A program made the translations under genes and the position numbers. A stretch of DNA of 64,000 nt from Streptomyces cellulosae. GTDB taxonomy: Bacteria; Actinomycetota; Actinomycetes; Streptomycetales; Streptomycetaceae. Position 1 is the stretch's first letter; each line of letters starts with the position of its first letter. Under the pieces are notes generated by a model. It ran no database searches and was not told the origin of the DNA. It was given only the letters and a program-made list of their open reading frames with translations. Location: positions 62,001 to 126,000 of the forward strand of contig BNBH01000020.1 in NCBI GenBank assembly GCA_014655195.1, given 5' to 3'. This document shows, piece after piece, positions 32,569 through 40,707 of this stretch.

Positions 32569-32970
32569 TCACCGCGTACGCCCCGACGACCGCGCGTCGT
32601 ACTCCCGTTGCGCCGACAGCACCTCGTCGCTGTGCGCGACGGTCCACTCGTAGAGCCGCGTGAAGGGCTCTCGGAACGACTCGCCGAGCGGGGTGAGGGA
32701 GTACTCCACGCCGACGGGGGACGTCTCCAGCACCCGGCGCCGGATCAGCCCGTTGCGTTCGAGGCGGCGCAGCGTCTGGGTGAGAACCCGCTGGGTGACG
32801 CCCTCCAGCTGCCGCTTGATCTCGTTGAAGCGCGTCGGCCGTTCCAGCACCGCCAGCACCATCATCGACCACTTGTCGGCGACCTGGTCGAGGATCGGCC
32901 GGCTGGGGCAGTCGACGCTGAACCGCGGCATGCTCGGGGGCGGCAGGGGCGAGGGGCTGGTATCCATCAT
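32569..32970 (-). CDS. HxlR family transcriptional regulator
   Basis: A 133-residue winged-helix protein. CPSRPILDQVADKWSMMVLA gives the HxlR start with the redox-active-type Cys, RFNEIKRQLEGVTQRVLTQT is the helix-turn-helix, and LRRLERNGLIRRRVLETSPV with VEYSLTPLGES forms the wing. It is divergent from an enoyl-CoA hydratase gene and convergent with the phosphatase. Candidate sites are the dyad at 33004-33021 and the duplicated palindromes at 33936-33981. HxlR proteins often sense quinones or electrophiles, which fits the downstream quinone reductase. Confidence 0.88.
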   Translation of the reverse strand: MMDTSPSPLPPPSMPRFSVDCPSRPILDQVADKWSMMVLAVLERPTRFNEIKRQLEGVTQRVLTQTLRRLERNGLIRRRVLETSPVGVEYSLTPLGESFREPFTRLYEWTVAHSDEVLSAQREYDARSSGRTR

Positions 32971-33003
32971 GATCCTTGGTTGTCGGAAAGTGCGTTATTG
33001 ACC

Positions 33004-33021
33004 GGTTCTCAACGCGGAACC
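33004..33021. promoter_or_regulatory. Putative HxlR operator GGTTC-N8-GAACC
   Basis: A 5-bp inverted repeat in the HxlR/enoyl-CoA hydratase divergent region. The GGTTC/GAACC arms also make up the centre of the two palindromes at 33936-33981, which suggests one regulator recognises all three. Confidence 0.45.
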
Positions 33022-33076
33022 AGGGTGGTATCCATCGCAAACCTACTGGCCCACCGCATACCTTGGGGACCCCCGC

Positions 33077-33919
33077 ATGGACGACGGCCTGCCCTCGTAC
33101 ACGACGCTCCACGTCACCATCGACACCGCAATCGCCCGGATCACGCTCGACAACCCGCCCGTGAACGTGCTCGGCGGCACCCTGGTCCGTGAACTGCACG
33201 ACCTTCTGGGAAGGTTGCGGGACGACCGCTCGGTCCGCGTGATCGTCTTCTCCAGCGCCGACCCCGAGTTCTTCCTCGCCCACGTCGACATCCACATCCT
33301 CGACGAGATGGACGGCCTCAGGGAGATCGCGGACCGCGCCCCGCACCTCAACCTCTTCCAGGGCGTCGGCGAACTGCTGCGTCACCAGCCGCAGGTGACG
33401 ATCGTCAAGCTCGCGGGCACGGCGCGCGCGGGCGGCGCGGAGTTCGTGGCCGCCGCCGACCTGGCCTTCGCGGCGCGGGAGACGGCCGGACTCGGGCAGA
33501 GCGAGGTGCTGATGGGCATCGTCCCGGGCGGCGGCGGTACGCAGTACCTGCGCGAACGGCTGGGCCGCAACCGGGCGTTGGAGCTGCTGCTCACCGGCGA
33601 CAAGGTCGACGCGGACACCGCTGCCGCCTACGGGTGGATCAACCGGGCGGTCCCGGCGGCCGAGTTGGACGCCTTCGTCGACGGAATGGCGGAGAGGATC
33701 GCCGCGCTGTCCCCGGAGATCGTCGCCGCCGTCAAGGAACTGGTGCCCCCGCCCGACCTGACCGACGGCCTGCGGGCGGAGAACGCCGCATGGGCGGAGC
33801 TGGTGAGCGGGGAACTGCCGCCCCGGCTCATGCGCGAGGCGCTCCGGCACGGGGTGCAGACCCGCGAGGGCGAGCGCGACCTGGAGTCGGTCCTGCGCAC
33901 CGTGGCCGCCGGCCTGTGA
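33077..33919 (+). CDS. Enoyl-CoA hydratase/isomerase family protein
   Basis: A 280-residue crotonase-fold protein. ARITLDNPPVNVLGGTLVRE is the family start, FFLAHVDIHIL the substrate loop, VKLAGTARAGGAEFVAAADL the oxyanion-hole region (usually AGGG; here AGGAE), and MGIVPGGGGTQYLRERLGRN the second conserved loop with Pro-Gly-Gly. The first catalytic Glu position is not evident, so it could be an isomerase or a non-hydratase variant. It is adjacent to HxlR and a quinone reductase, probably one small stress or detoxification locus. Confidence 0.82.
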   Translation: MDDGLPSYTTLHVTIDTAIARITLDNPPVNVLGGTLVRELHDLLGRLRDDRSVRVIVFSSADPEFFLAHVDIHILDEMDGLREIADRAPHLNLFQGVGELLRHQPQVTIVKLAGTARAGGAEFVAAADLAFAARETAGLGQSEVLMGIVPGGGGTQYLRERLGRNRALELLLTGDKVDADTAAAYGWINRAVPAAELDAFVDGMAERIAALSPEIVAAVKELVPPPDLTDGLRAENAAWAELVSGELPPRLMREALRHGVQTREGERDLESVLRTVAAGL

Positions 33920-33934
33920 GCACCCCCCTCCCAG

Positions 33935-33994
33935 AGCGAACCGGTTCGCGGGCACCTGCCCTCCACAGCGAACCGGTTCGCGGGCACCTGCCCT
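33935..33994. repeat. Two direct repeats each holding palindrome GCGAACCGGTTCGC
   Basis: A 28-bp sequence (33935-33962) recurs at 33967-33994. Each copy contains the 14-bp perfect palindrome GCGAACCGGTTCGC (33936-33949 and 33968-33981), centres 32 bp apart (about three helical turns). They occupy the gap just before the quinone reductase gene, where an operator would lie. Confidence 0.75.
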
Positions 33995-34014
33995 TCCACA
34001 GAGAGACGAAGCAC

Positions 34015-35001
34015 ATGAGAGCAGCCTTCTACGACACCCCCGGTACCGCGAGGAGCGTGCTGCGGGTGATCGACGTCGAACGTCCCGAACCGGGCCCCGG
34101 CCAGGTCCGCGTCCGCGTCACCCTCTCCGCGGTCAACCCCGGTGACATGTACTGGCGGAAGCACTCCACCGAGCGAGACTTCCAGCGCGTCGGCAAGCGG
34201 CGGGGCCGCATCCCGCACCAGGACGGCACCGGTGTGATCGAGGCGGTCGGCGAGGGCGTCGACGCGAGCCGCGTGGGCGACCGCGTGTGGATCTGGATGG
34301 CCGCCTCGGGAGAGGTGTGGGGGACCGCGGCGGAGTGGGTGGTCGTGCCGTCCGAGCAGGCCGTCGACCTGCCCGACGGTGTCTCCGACGCCCTCGGCGC
34401 CTGCCTCGGCATCCCGGCGATGACCGCGCACCTGACGCTGCACGGCGACGGTCCCTTGCACGGCCGTACCGTGCTCGTCGCGGGCGGGGCGGGCGCCGTC
34501 GGACACTACGCGATCGAGCTCGGCAAGGCGGCGGGCGCCACCGTCGTGACGACCGTCAGCGGCTCCGAGAAGGCCACGCACGCCAAGGCCGCCGGCGCGG
34601 ACCTCGTGGTGAACTACCGCGACCCCGACGCGGCCCGGCAGATCCTGGACGGGGTCGGCCCGGTCGACCGGATCGTCGAGGTCGCGCTGCGCGACAACCT
34701 CGAACTGGACCTGGCCGTGGCCGCCCCAGGCGCGACCGTCGTGACGTACGCGGCCCAGTCCGAGGACCCGTCCTTGCCGGTCCTGCGCCTCATGTGGTCC
34801 CACCTGACGCTGCGCTTCACCCTCTTCCACACCGCGCCGCGGGACACACTGCTCCGCGCCGCGGACGCGCTCACCGCGGCCCTGGGCGAGGACGCCCTCA
34901 CGCCGCTGCCGCTGCACACCTTCGGCCTCGACGAGGTGGCCGCCGCGCACGAGGCCGTCGAGCGCGGCGTCCTGGGCAAGGCCGTGCTCGACCTGCGCTG
35001 A
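34015..35001 (+). CDS. NADPH:quinone reductase / zinc-independent alcohol dehydrogenase family (MDR)
   Basis: A 328-residue medium-chain reductase of the zeta-crystallin type. SAVNPGDMYWRKHS and RIPHQDGTGVIEAVGEGVDA form the catalytic domain, without zinc-ligand Cys clusters. LVAGGAGAVGHYAIELGKAA is the NADPH Rossmann motif, followed by GADLVVNYRDPDAA, and VERGVLGKAVLDL ends the protein. It reduces quinones or enones with NADPH. Tandem palindromes sit immediately upstream and an HxlR regulator is close by, consistent with induction by electrophiles. GAGAGACG precedes the ATG. Confidence 0.88.
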   Translation: MRAAFYDTPGTARSVLRVIDVERPEPGPGQVRVRVTLSAVNPGDMYWRKHSTERDFQRVGKRRGRIPHQDGTGVIEAVGEGVDASRVGDRVWIWMAASGEVWGTAAEWVVVPSEQAVDLPDGVSDALGACLGIPAMTAHLTLHGDGPLHGRTVLVAGGAGAVGHYAIELGKAAGATVVTTVSGSEKATHAKAAGADLVVNYRDPDAARQILDGVGPVDRIVEVALRDNLELDLAVAAPGATVVTYAAQSEDPSLPVLRLMWSHLTLRFTLFHTAPRDTLLRAADALTAALGEDALTPLPLHTFGLDEVAAAHEAVERGVLGKAVLDLR

Positions 35002-35112
35002 GCAGGTCACAGGTCCCGGGCGGCGGGCTCCCTTTTCATCACAGTTGAGTAGCGTCCCGGAAGTATGGCTTCCGTCACAGCCGACGTGATCTTCGCCTGA
35101 TGAGATCACCGG

Positions 35113-36108
35113 ATGCTCGGTTACCTCGTCCGTCTCCTCCCCTTCTGGGTCCGCGAGCCGCTGCTGATCCTCGTCGGGTCGGTCTTCGGCGTACGCATCC
35201 TGTACATGGCCCTCGTCGACGGCGAGGGATGGGTGCCGGCCGTCATCGGCGCGGTGTTCCTGCTGGGCACGGCGCTGCGCGTGCGCGTGGTCGTCCGCGC
35301 CGTGCGCGCCCGCCGCCGTCCGGCGCTTCCGGCGGAAGCCGAGACGAAGGCGCCCGTCGTCCCGGCCTCCGCCGCCCCCGCAGTGCGGCGCCCCGCCGAG
35401 AAGAAGCCCAACGCCTTCGTCCAGGCCACCCTGGCGATCGGCCTGTTCGCCGTGATCGGGGGCGTCCTCTGGATCGAGAACAAGCTCCCGGAGGACGGCA
35501 CGGCCACCACCGGGGCCTCCCGTCCCGCCGCGTGCTGGCCCGACGAGGACGAGAAGCTGCCGAGCGCCTACCGGGCCACGCCCGACGCCGTGACCGGCGA
35601 GGACCTGTGCCGCGCGCTCAACCGGCCCGAGCTGCCCGAACTCCTCGGCACCCCCACCGAGAGGTCGGTCTACGCCTCCGGCACCAACAACACCGCCCCG
35701 CTGACCGACCAGAAGGTCGCCCAGCCCGAGGCAAGGGTCGAGTTCGAGACGTACACAGTGGAACTCTCGGCCACGTACAACAAGCTGACGGTGGACCGGT
35801 ACCAGGCCATGACCGCGTACAGGGACGACGCGGACCTCAGGAAGCTCACCGTGCTGGGGCGGCCCGCCCTGCTCACCTCGGACCACATGATGAAGATCCA
35901 GTTCGACCTGGGGAGCGGCGAGGGAGCGAGCGGCCCGGTGGAGCGGGGGCCGCTCGCCCGGACTCTGACCGTGGCGTTCGACGCGAAGGACCGGGGCGGC
36001 TCCTACGACCTTACGGTGTGGAGCGAGACGGGAGCCCTCCCGGACGACAGCGCCCTCCTCGACATAGCGGAGGCGGTCCTGCCGAGGATCGCGCACGGGC
36101 CGGAGTGA
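35113..36108 (+). CDS. Membrane-anchored DUF6215-like protein
   Basis: A 331-residue protein. Two N-terminal hydrophobic segments (about 15-32 and 41-56), a basic Ala/Pro-rich linker, and a third span near 107-120 precede an extracytoplasmic domain. The domain has ACWPDEDEKLPSAYR, LCRALNRPELPELLGTPTER, VEFETYTVELSATYNKLTVD, TVLGRPALLTSD and SALLDIAEAVLPRI. This order fits DUF6215, a Streptomyces surface-protein family of unknown function. Two conserved Cys (in ACWPD and DLCRAL) could pair. It stands alone, convergent with GH62 across a hairpin. Confidence 0.7.
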   Translation: MLGYLVRLLPFWVREPLLILVGSVFGVRILYMALVDGEGWVPAVIGAVFLLGTALRVRVVVRAVRARRRPALPAEAETKAPVVPASAAPAVRRPAEKKPNAFVQATLAIGLFAVIGGVLWIENKLPEDGTATTGASRPAACWPDEDEKLPSAYRATPDAVTGEDLCRALNRPELPELLGTPTERSVYASGTNNTAPLTDQKVAQPEARVEFETYTVELSATYNKLTVDRYQAMTAYRDDADLRKLTVLGRPALLTSDHMMKIQFDLGSGEGASGPVERGPLARTLTVAFDAKDRGGSYDLTVWSETGALPDDSALLDIAEAVLPRIAHGPE

Positions 36109-36129
36109 GCAGGGCGCGGGACCGGTGGG

Positions 36130-36156
36130 GCGGGCCCGGCTCGCCGTCGGGCCCGC
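36130..36156. terminator. Bidirectional hairpin terminator
   Basis: GCGGGCCCG (36130-36138) pairs perfectly with CGGGCCCGC (36148-36156) over a 9-base loop, between the convergent DUF6215-like and GH62 genes. Confidence 0.6.
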
Positions 36157-36195
36157 ACCTCCTTCTCCCCTCGGAAAAGGTTTCCTCTTCCACCC

Positions 36196-37668
36196 TCAGC
36201 GCCGCAGCGTCAGCAGACCCGGGCGGTAGGGCAGCAGGCCGTAGTCACCTCCGGAGTTGGGGCTGCGGCCCTGGTAGAGCAGCTGCAGGTCGCAGGGGTC
36301 GACGGTCATCGTCTGGTCGGCGCTGGTGCGGAGCAGCTCGCCGTGGCTGATGTCGTTCGTCCAGGTCGCGCCGCTGTTGGCCTTGCCGGCGAAGGGGTTG
36401 CTCTCGGACGCGGCCTGGGGCGTCCACGTGCCGCCGAGGCTGGTCGCGGTGAACGAGCGGAAGTACCGGCCCTGGGAGCCGATCGCCTCGACGATCATCA
36501 GGTAGCGGTTCTGGTCCTTCAGCTTGTAGACCTGCGGCGCCTCGAACAGGTTGTTCGTCGAGTCGCTCATGACGACGGTCGAGCTCGAGCCGAAGCTGCC
36601 GGGGAAGTTCCCGATCGGCATGCTCGCCCGGTAGATCTTGCCGTTGTCGCCCGCGAAGAACAGGTACATGTTCGTGTCGTCACCGATCAGCGTCTGGTCG
36701 ATCGGGCCCGTGGAGGAGCCGGAGATGCTCCCGGAGAACAGCACCTGCTCGGACGACCAGCCGTTGGGGTTGGTCGGGTCGCTCGACGTGCGGTACGAGA
36801 AGGCGGTCGAGCCCCACTGGTAGGCCAGCACCCAGATGTTCTTCGGAGCGAAGTAGAAGAGGCTGGGCGCGACCGTCGAGTTGTTCATCGCGTTCTGGGA
36901 GGCCGAGGCCATCTCCGACCAGTCGCCGAACAGACCGAAGTTCATCGACCCCCACCGCGTCCCGGTGTCGTGCGTGGTCGCGTACACGAGCTGCTTGCCG
37001 TTGTAGGGGGCGACGGTGAAGTCCTTCAGCGACACCCACCCCGACCGGGGCTGCGCCAGAGCGCCCGTCGACGACCAGCTGTAGCTCGACGGCAGCTGGC
37101 ACGCGCCGGGGTCCTCGTCGGAGCCGCCGACCTTCACGAGCCGCCACTGCTGGTTCGCGCCGCCCCAGTCGTCGTACTGGACGATGTTGGCGTTGTCGGC
37201 GGTGGACGCGCCCTGCACCTCGAGCGCCTTGCCGCTGTTGCGGTTGATGAGACGGACGTGGCCGTCGGAGCTGTCGGCCAGCCGCCACTGCTGGTTGGCG
37301 GCGTTCAGGTCGGTCCACTGGACGATCGAACCGCCGTTGGCCGTCGACCAGTTGTAGACGTCGAGCACCTTGCCGGAGTGGCGGGACTTGATGCGGTAGT
37401 AGCCGTTGCCCGAGTCCACGAACTGCCATTGCTGCTGGGCCTGGTCGTTCCTCGCCCACTGGGTGATCCGGGCGCCGTCGTTCGTGGCCAGGTTGTAGAC
37501 GTCCAGCGCCTTGCCGCTGTTGCGGTTGACCAGCACGTACGAGGCGCTGGTGTCCACGGTCGCGGCCTCGGCCGGCTGGGCGCCGACGAACGCGGCCAGC
37601 AGCAACAGGGGGGCGAGCACGGCGAGCAGGCGTCTCGGACGGACCCGGGACGCGTGGCTGAGCCACAT
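36196..37668 (-). CDS. Secreted GH62 alpha-L-arabinofuranosidase with RICIN (CBM13) module
   Basis: A 490-residue secreted enzyme. The signal peptide (about 1-35) has a twin-basic start and ends near PAEA. A beta-trefoil RICIN/CBM13 module (about 40-165) shows three repeats with NRNSGKALDVYNLATN, HSGKVLDVYNWST and NRNSGKALEVQGAST, each followed by a Q-Q-W motif. The GH62 catalytic domain (about 172-490) starts CQLPSSYSWSSTGALAQP and contains SGWVSLKDFTVAPYNGKQLV and GPIDQTLIGDDTNMYLFFAG. It removes arabinose side chains from arabinoxylan. AGGAGG precedes ATG 37668. It is divergent from a xylanase, forming a xylan-degradation pair. Confidence 0.92.
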   Translation of the reverse strand: MWLSHASRVRPRRLLAVLAPLLLLAAFVGAQPAEAATVDTSASYVLVNRNSGKALDVYNLATNDGARITQWARNDQAQQQWQFVDSGNGYYRIKSRHSGKVLDVYNWSTANGGSIVQWTDLNAANQQWRLADSSDGHVRLINRNSGKALEVQGASTADNANIVQYDDWGGANQQWRLVKVGGSDEDPGACQLPSSYSWSSTGALAQPRSGWVSLKDFTVAPYNGKQLVYATTHDTGTRWGSMNFGLFGDWSEMASASQNAMNNSTVAPSLFYFAPKNIWVLAYQWGSTAFSYRTSSDPTNPNGWSSEQVLFSGSISGSSTGPIDQTLIGDDTNMYLFFAGDNGKIYRASMPIGNFPGSFGSSSTVVMSDSTNNLFEAPQVYKLKDQNRYLMIVEAIGSQGRYFRSFTATSLGGTWTPQAASESNPFAGKANSGATWTNDISHGELLRTSADQTMTVDPCDLQLLYQGRSPNSGGDYGLLPYRPGLLTLRR

Positions 37669-37742
37669 GATGAACCTCCTGGATGTGGGGGTGAGGTGTC
37701 GCCGGACAGGGGGGAGCGGCAGCCGCACCGGGGTCGAACGTG

Positions 37743-37848
37743 TCGAATGTTTCGGATCGATCCTGGCCACGTGACGCCACAAGCTAGGGAGACGGAAGCG
37801 GGCGGTCAAGGGCTGTGACCGGCCGGATCGGCGATTCGAAACATTCGA
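37743..37848. promoter_or_regulatory. Inverted 12-bp elements TCGAATGTTTCG / CGAAACATTCGA
   Basis: TCGAATGTTTCG (37743-37754) and its exact reverse complement (37837-37848) lie in the GH62 promoter region, 94 bp apart. Each has CGAA/TTCG ends like operators of xylan/arabinoxylan regulators in streptomycetes. Their position upstream of GH62 fits repression by a sugar-responsive regulator that is not encoded here. Confidence 0.55.
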
Positions 37849-37930
37849 GAGCACCTCAGAAACTGTTTTCGCCGCAGGGCTTGACGGGTCGTCATCAACC
37901 CTCCACCATCTGTTTGGCAAACCGACCGCC

Positions 37931-37946
37931 GTTCGATATGCCGAAC
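37931..37946. promoter_or_regulatory. Dyad GTTCG-N6-CGAAC upstream of the xylanase
   Basis: A 5-bp inverted repeat in the divergent GH62/GH10 region, nearer the xylanase. It shares the TTCG/CGAA ends of the two elements at 37743-37848. Confidence 0.4.
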
Positions 37947-38060
37947 GAATTTGCCTCATGAGTCCCGTACGTCCCGCACACCCCCGTGCGGGACGGCGCC
38001 GCACCTGAGCCGCGGTGCGGTGCACGGTGCACCCCTCTCTCCTGCCTTGGAGGCACAGCC

Positions 38061-39512
38061 ATGGGCTTCAACGCCCTCCCCAGAGCCGCCGTCCGGCGGA
38101 AACTCCGCGTCCTGCTGCCCACGCTGCTCGTCGGCGCCCTCGGCTTCGCCGGCGCGGTGGCCGCACCCGCGCCGGAGGCCCAGGCCGCCGAGAGTACCCT
38201 CGGCGCCGCGGCGGCGCAGAGCGGCCGCTACTTCGGCGTGGCCATCGCCGCGAACCGCCTGAGCGACTCGACGTACGCGACGATCGCGAACCGCGAGTTC
38301 AACTCGGTGACGGCCGAGAACGAGATGAAGATCGACGCCACCGAGCCGCAGCGGGGCCAGTTCAACTTCCAGAACGCCGACCGCATCTACAACTGGGCCG
38401 TGCAGAACGGCAAGGAGGTGCGCGGTCACACCCTGGCCTGGCACTCCCAGCAGCCCAGCTGGATGCAGAGCCTCGGCGGCAGCGCCCTGCGCCAGGCGAT
38501 GATCGACCACATCAACGGCGTGATGTCCCACTACAAGGGCAAGATCGCACAGTGGGACGTCGTCAACGAGGCGTTCGCCGACGGCAGTTCGGGCGCCCGG
38601 CGCGACTCCAACCTGGAGCGCACCGGCAGCGACTGGATCGAGGTCGCCTTCCGCACCGCGCGCGCCGCCGACCCGTCCGCCAAGCTCTGCTACAACGACT
38701 ACAACGTCGAGAACTGGACCTGGGCGAAGACCCAGGCCATGTACCGCATGGTGAAGGACTTCAAGCAGCGCGGCGTCCCGATCGACTGCGTCGGCTTCCA
38801 GTCGCACTTCAACAGCGGCAGCCCGTACAACTCCAACTTCCGCACCACGCTGCAGGAGTTCGCCGCGCTCGGCGTCGACGTCGCCATCACCGAACTGGAC
38901 ATCCAGGGCGCGTCGCCGACGACGTACGCGGCCGTGGTCAACGACTGCCTGGCGGTCTCCCGCTGCCTCGGCGTGACCGTGTGGGGCGTGCGCGACATGG
39001 ACTCGTGGCGTTCGAGCGACACCCCGCTGCTCTTCAACAACGACGGCAGCAAGAAGCAGGCGTACACCGCCGTGCTGAACGCCCTCAACGCCGGCGAAGA
39101 CGGCGGCGGCGACCCGGACCCGGAGCCGGGTGACGGCACCGCCGTCAAGGGCGTCGGCTCGGGCCGCTGCCTGGACGTGCCCAACGCGAGCACCACGGAC
39201 GGCACGCAGGTGCAGCTGTACGACTGCAACGGCCGGACCAACCAGTCGTGGGAGCTCACCTCCTCCGGTGAGCTGCGGGTCTACGGCAACAAGTGCCTGG
39301 ACGCCGCCGGCACCGGCAACGGCGCCAAGGTCCAGATCTACAGCTGCTGGGGCGGCGACAACCAGAAGTGGACCCTGAACTCCGACGGCACCATCGTCGG
39401 CGTCCAGTCCGGCCGCTGCCTCGACGCGGTCGGCGCGGGCACGGCCAACGGCACGCAGATCCAGCTGTACAGCTGCGGAGGCGGCAGCAACCAGCGCTGG
39501 TCCCGCGTCTGA
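38061..39512 (+). CDS. Secreted GH10 endo-1,4-beta-xylanase with RICIN (CBM13) module
   Basis: A 483-residue secreted xylanase. The signal peptide ends near AQAAE (about 42). The GH10 barrel (about 45-345) has the GVAIAANRLSDSTYA and FNSVTAENEMKIDATEP motifs, the acid/base Glu170 in WDVVNEAF, and the nucleophile Glu278 in ITELDIQG. A Gly/Asp/Pro linker (GGGDPDPEPGDG) joins a C-terminal RICIN module (about 363-483) with three GRCLD/NKCLD repeats and Q-W pairs. It cleaves the xylan backbone; this is the XlnA-type architecture of streptomycetes. A good ribosome site (TTGGAGG) precedes the ATG. Confidence 0.95.
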   Translation: MGFNALPRAAVRRKLRVLLPTLLVGALGFAGAVAAPAPEAQAAESTLGAAAAQSGRYFGVAIAANRLSDSTYATIANREFNSVTAENEMKIDATEPQRGQFNFQNADRIYNWAVQNGKEVRGHTLAWHSQQPSWMQSLGGSALRQAMIDHINGVMSHYKGKIAQWDVVNEAFADGSSGARRDSNLERTGSDWIEVAFRTARAADPSAKLCYNDYNVENWTWAKTQAMYRMVKDFKQRGVPIDCVGFQSHFNSGSPYNSNFRTTLQEFAALGVDVAITELDIQGASPTTYAAVVNDCLAVSRCLGVTVWGVRDMDSWRSSDTPLLFNNDGSKKQAYTAVLNALNAGEDGGGDPDPEPGDGTAVKGVGSGRCLDVPNASTTDGTQVQLYDCNGRTNQSWELTSSGELRVYGNKCLDAAGTGNGAKVQIYSCWGGDNQKWTLNSDGTIVGVQSGRCLDAVGAGTANGTQIQLYSCGGGSNQRWSRV

Positions 39513-39531
39513 CACACCTCTCCTGATGTGA

Positions 39532-39570
39532 TCGCGGGGGTCACCGCCCGACAGGCGGTGACCCCCGCGA
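39532..39570. terminator. Perfect 17-bp bidirectional terminator
   Basis: TCGCGGGGGTCACCGCC pairs with the arm at 39554-39570 across a 5-base loop, between the convergent xylanase and pcaL genes. Confidence 0.88.
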
Positions 39571-39585
39571 CCGCGCCGGCCCCGG

Positions 39586-40707
39586 CTACCCGGCCGCCTC
39601 CTCCTCCAGCACCCGCTGGGCGACGGCGAACGCCGAGTTGGCCGCCGGGACCCCGCAGTACACGGCGGTCTGGAGCAGCACCGCCCCGATCTCCTCCGGG
39701 GTGAGCCCGTTGCGGCGGGCCGCGCGCACATGCATGCCGAGTTCGTCGTAGTGGCCGTGTGCGACCAGCGCCGTGAGGGTGACCATGCTGCGTTCCCGGC
39801 GGGACAGCGTCGGGTCGGTCCAGATCTCGCCCCAGGCGTAGCGCGAGATGAAGTCCTGGAAGCGGGCGGTGAACGGCGTCTGCCGCGCCTGCGCCCGGTC
39901 CACGTGCGCGTCGCCCAGCACCTCCCGGCGCACCTCCATGCCACGCCGGACGGGCCCGCCGAAGTGCGTCCGCAGCGCCGTGAGAACCGCCTCCGGCTGC
40001 TCGGCGGGCGCCAGGTGCGAGGCGCCGGGGATCTCCACCAGCGCGGCACCGGGCACCGCGTCCGCGATCTCGCGAAGATGCGCCGGCGGTGTGGCCGGGT
40101 CCTGCCGCCCGGCGACGGCCAGCGTGGGAACGGCGATCTCCGCCAGCCGGTCCCGCAGGTCGAAGGCGGCGAGCGCGTCGCAGCAGGCCGCGTACGCGTC
40201 CGGGTCGGCCTCCCGGTGGTCCTGGACCAGCCGCGGCACGGTGAACCCGGGGGTGAACCAGCGGGCGTCCGCGCTCTCGGCGAGCCCCGCCGGCCCTTCC
40301 CGGCGCACCAGCGCGGCCCGTTCCTCCCACGGCTTGGCCCCGTTGAAGTGCGCCGAGGAACAGATCACGGCCAGGGAGGAGAGCCGGTCCGGGTGGTGCA
40401 CGGCCAGGTGCAGTCCCACCGCCCCGCCCAGGGACACACCCGCGTAGGCGAACCGCTCGATGCCGAGCGAGTCGGCCAGCGCGAGCACCGGACCGGCGAG
40501 ATCGCCCACGCTCGCACCGGGACCGATCAGCCCCGCCGGCGAACCGCCGTGCCCCGGCAGGTCCCACCGGACCACCCGGTGCGCGGCCGCCAGTTCGGGC
40601 GCCACCTTGTCCCAGAGGGCGTACGAGGTGCCGAGCGAGGGACCCAGCAGCAGCGGGGGAGCCGAAGCGGGGCCTTCGACACGGTGGTTGAGCAGCTCAC
40701 TTGTCAA
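39586..40707 (-). CDS. pcaL: Bifunctional 3-oxoadipate enol-lactonase / 4-carboxymuconolactone decarboxylase PcaL
   Basis: A 373-residue fusion. Residues 1-250 are a PcaD-type alpha/beta hydrolase with nucleophile motif FAYAGVSLGGAVGLH, LPGHGGSP oxyanion loop and C-terminal His in GASHLAPAEQP. Residues about 255-373 are a PcaC carboxymuconolactone decarboxylase domain with SRYAWGEIWTDPTLSRRERS, VTLTALVAHGHYDELGMHVR and NGLTPEEIGAVLLQTAVYCG. It carries out two consecutive steps of the protocatechuate branch. The start is TTG, overlapping the pcaB stop (TTGA), with GGAG upstream. It is the last gene of the pca operon. Confidence 0.93.
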   Translation of the reverse strand: MTSELLNHRVEGPASAPPLLLGPSLGTSYALWDKVAPELAAAHRVVRWDLPGHGGSPAGLIGPGASVGDLAGPVLALADSLGIERFAYAGVSLGGAVGLHLAVHHPDRLSSLAVICSSAHFNGAKPWEERAALVRREGPAGLAESADARWFTPGFTVPRLVQDHREADPDAYAACCDALAAFDLRDRLAEIAVPTLAVAGRQDPATPPAHLREIADAVPGAALVEIPGASHLAPAEQPEAVLTALRTHFGGPVRRGMEVRREVLGDAHVDRAQARQTPFTARFQDFISRYAWGEIWTDPTLSRRERSMVTLTALVAHGHYDELGMHVRAARRNGLTPEEIGAVLLQTAVYCGVPAANSAFAVAQRVLEEEAAG

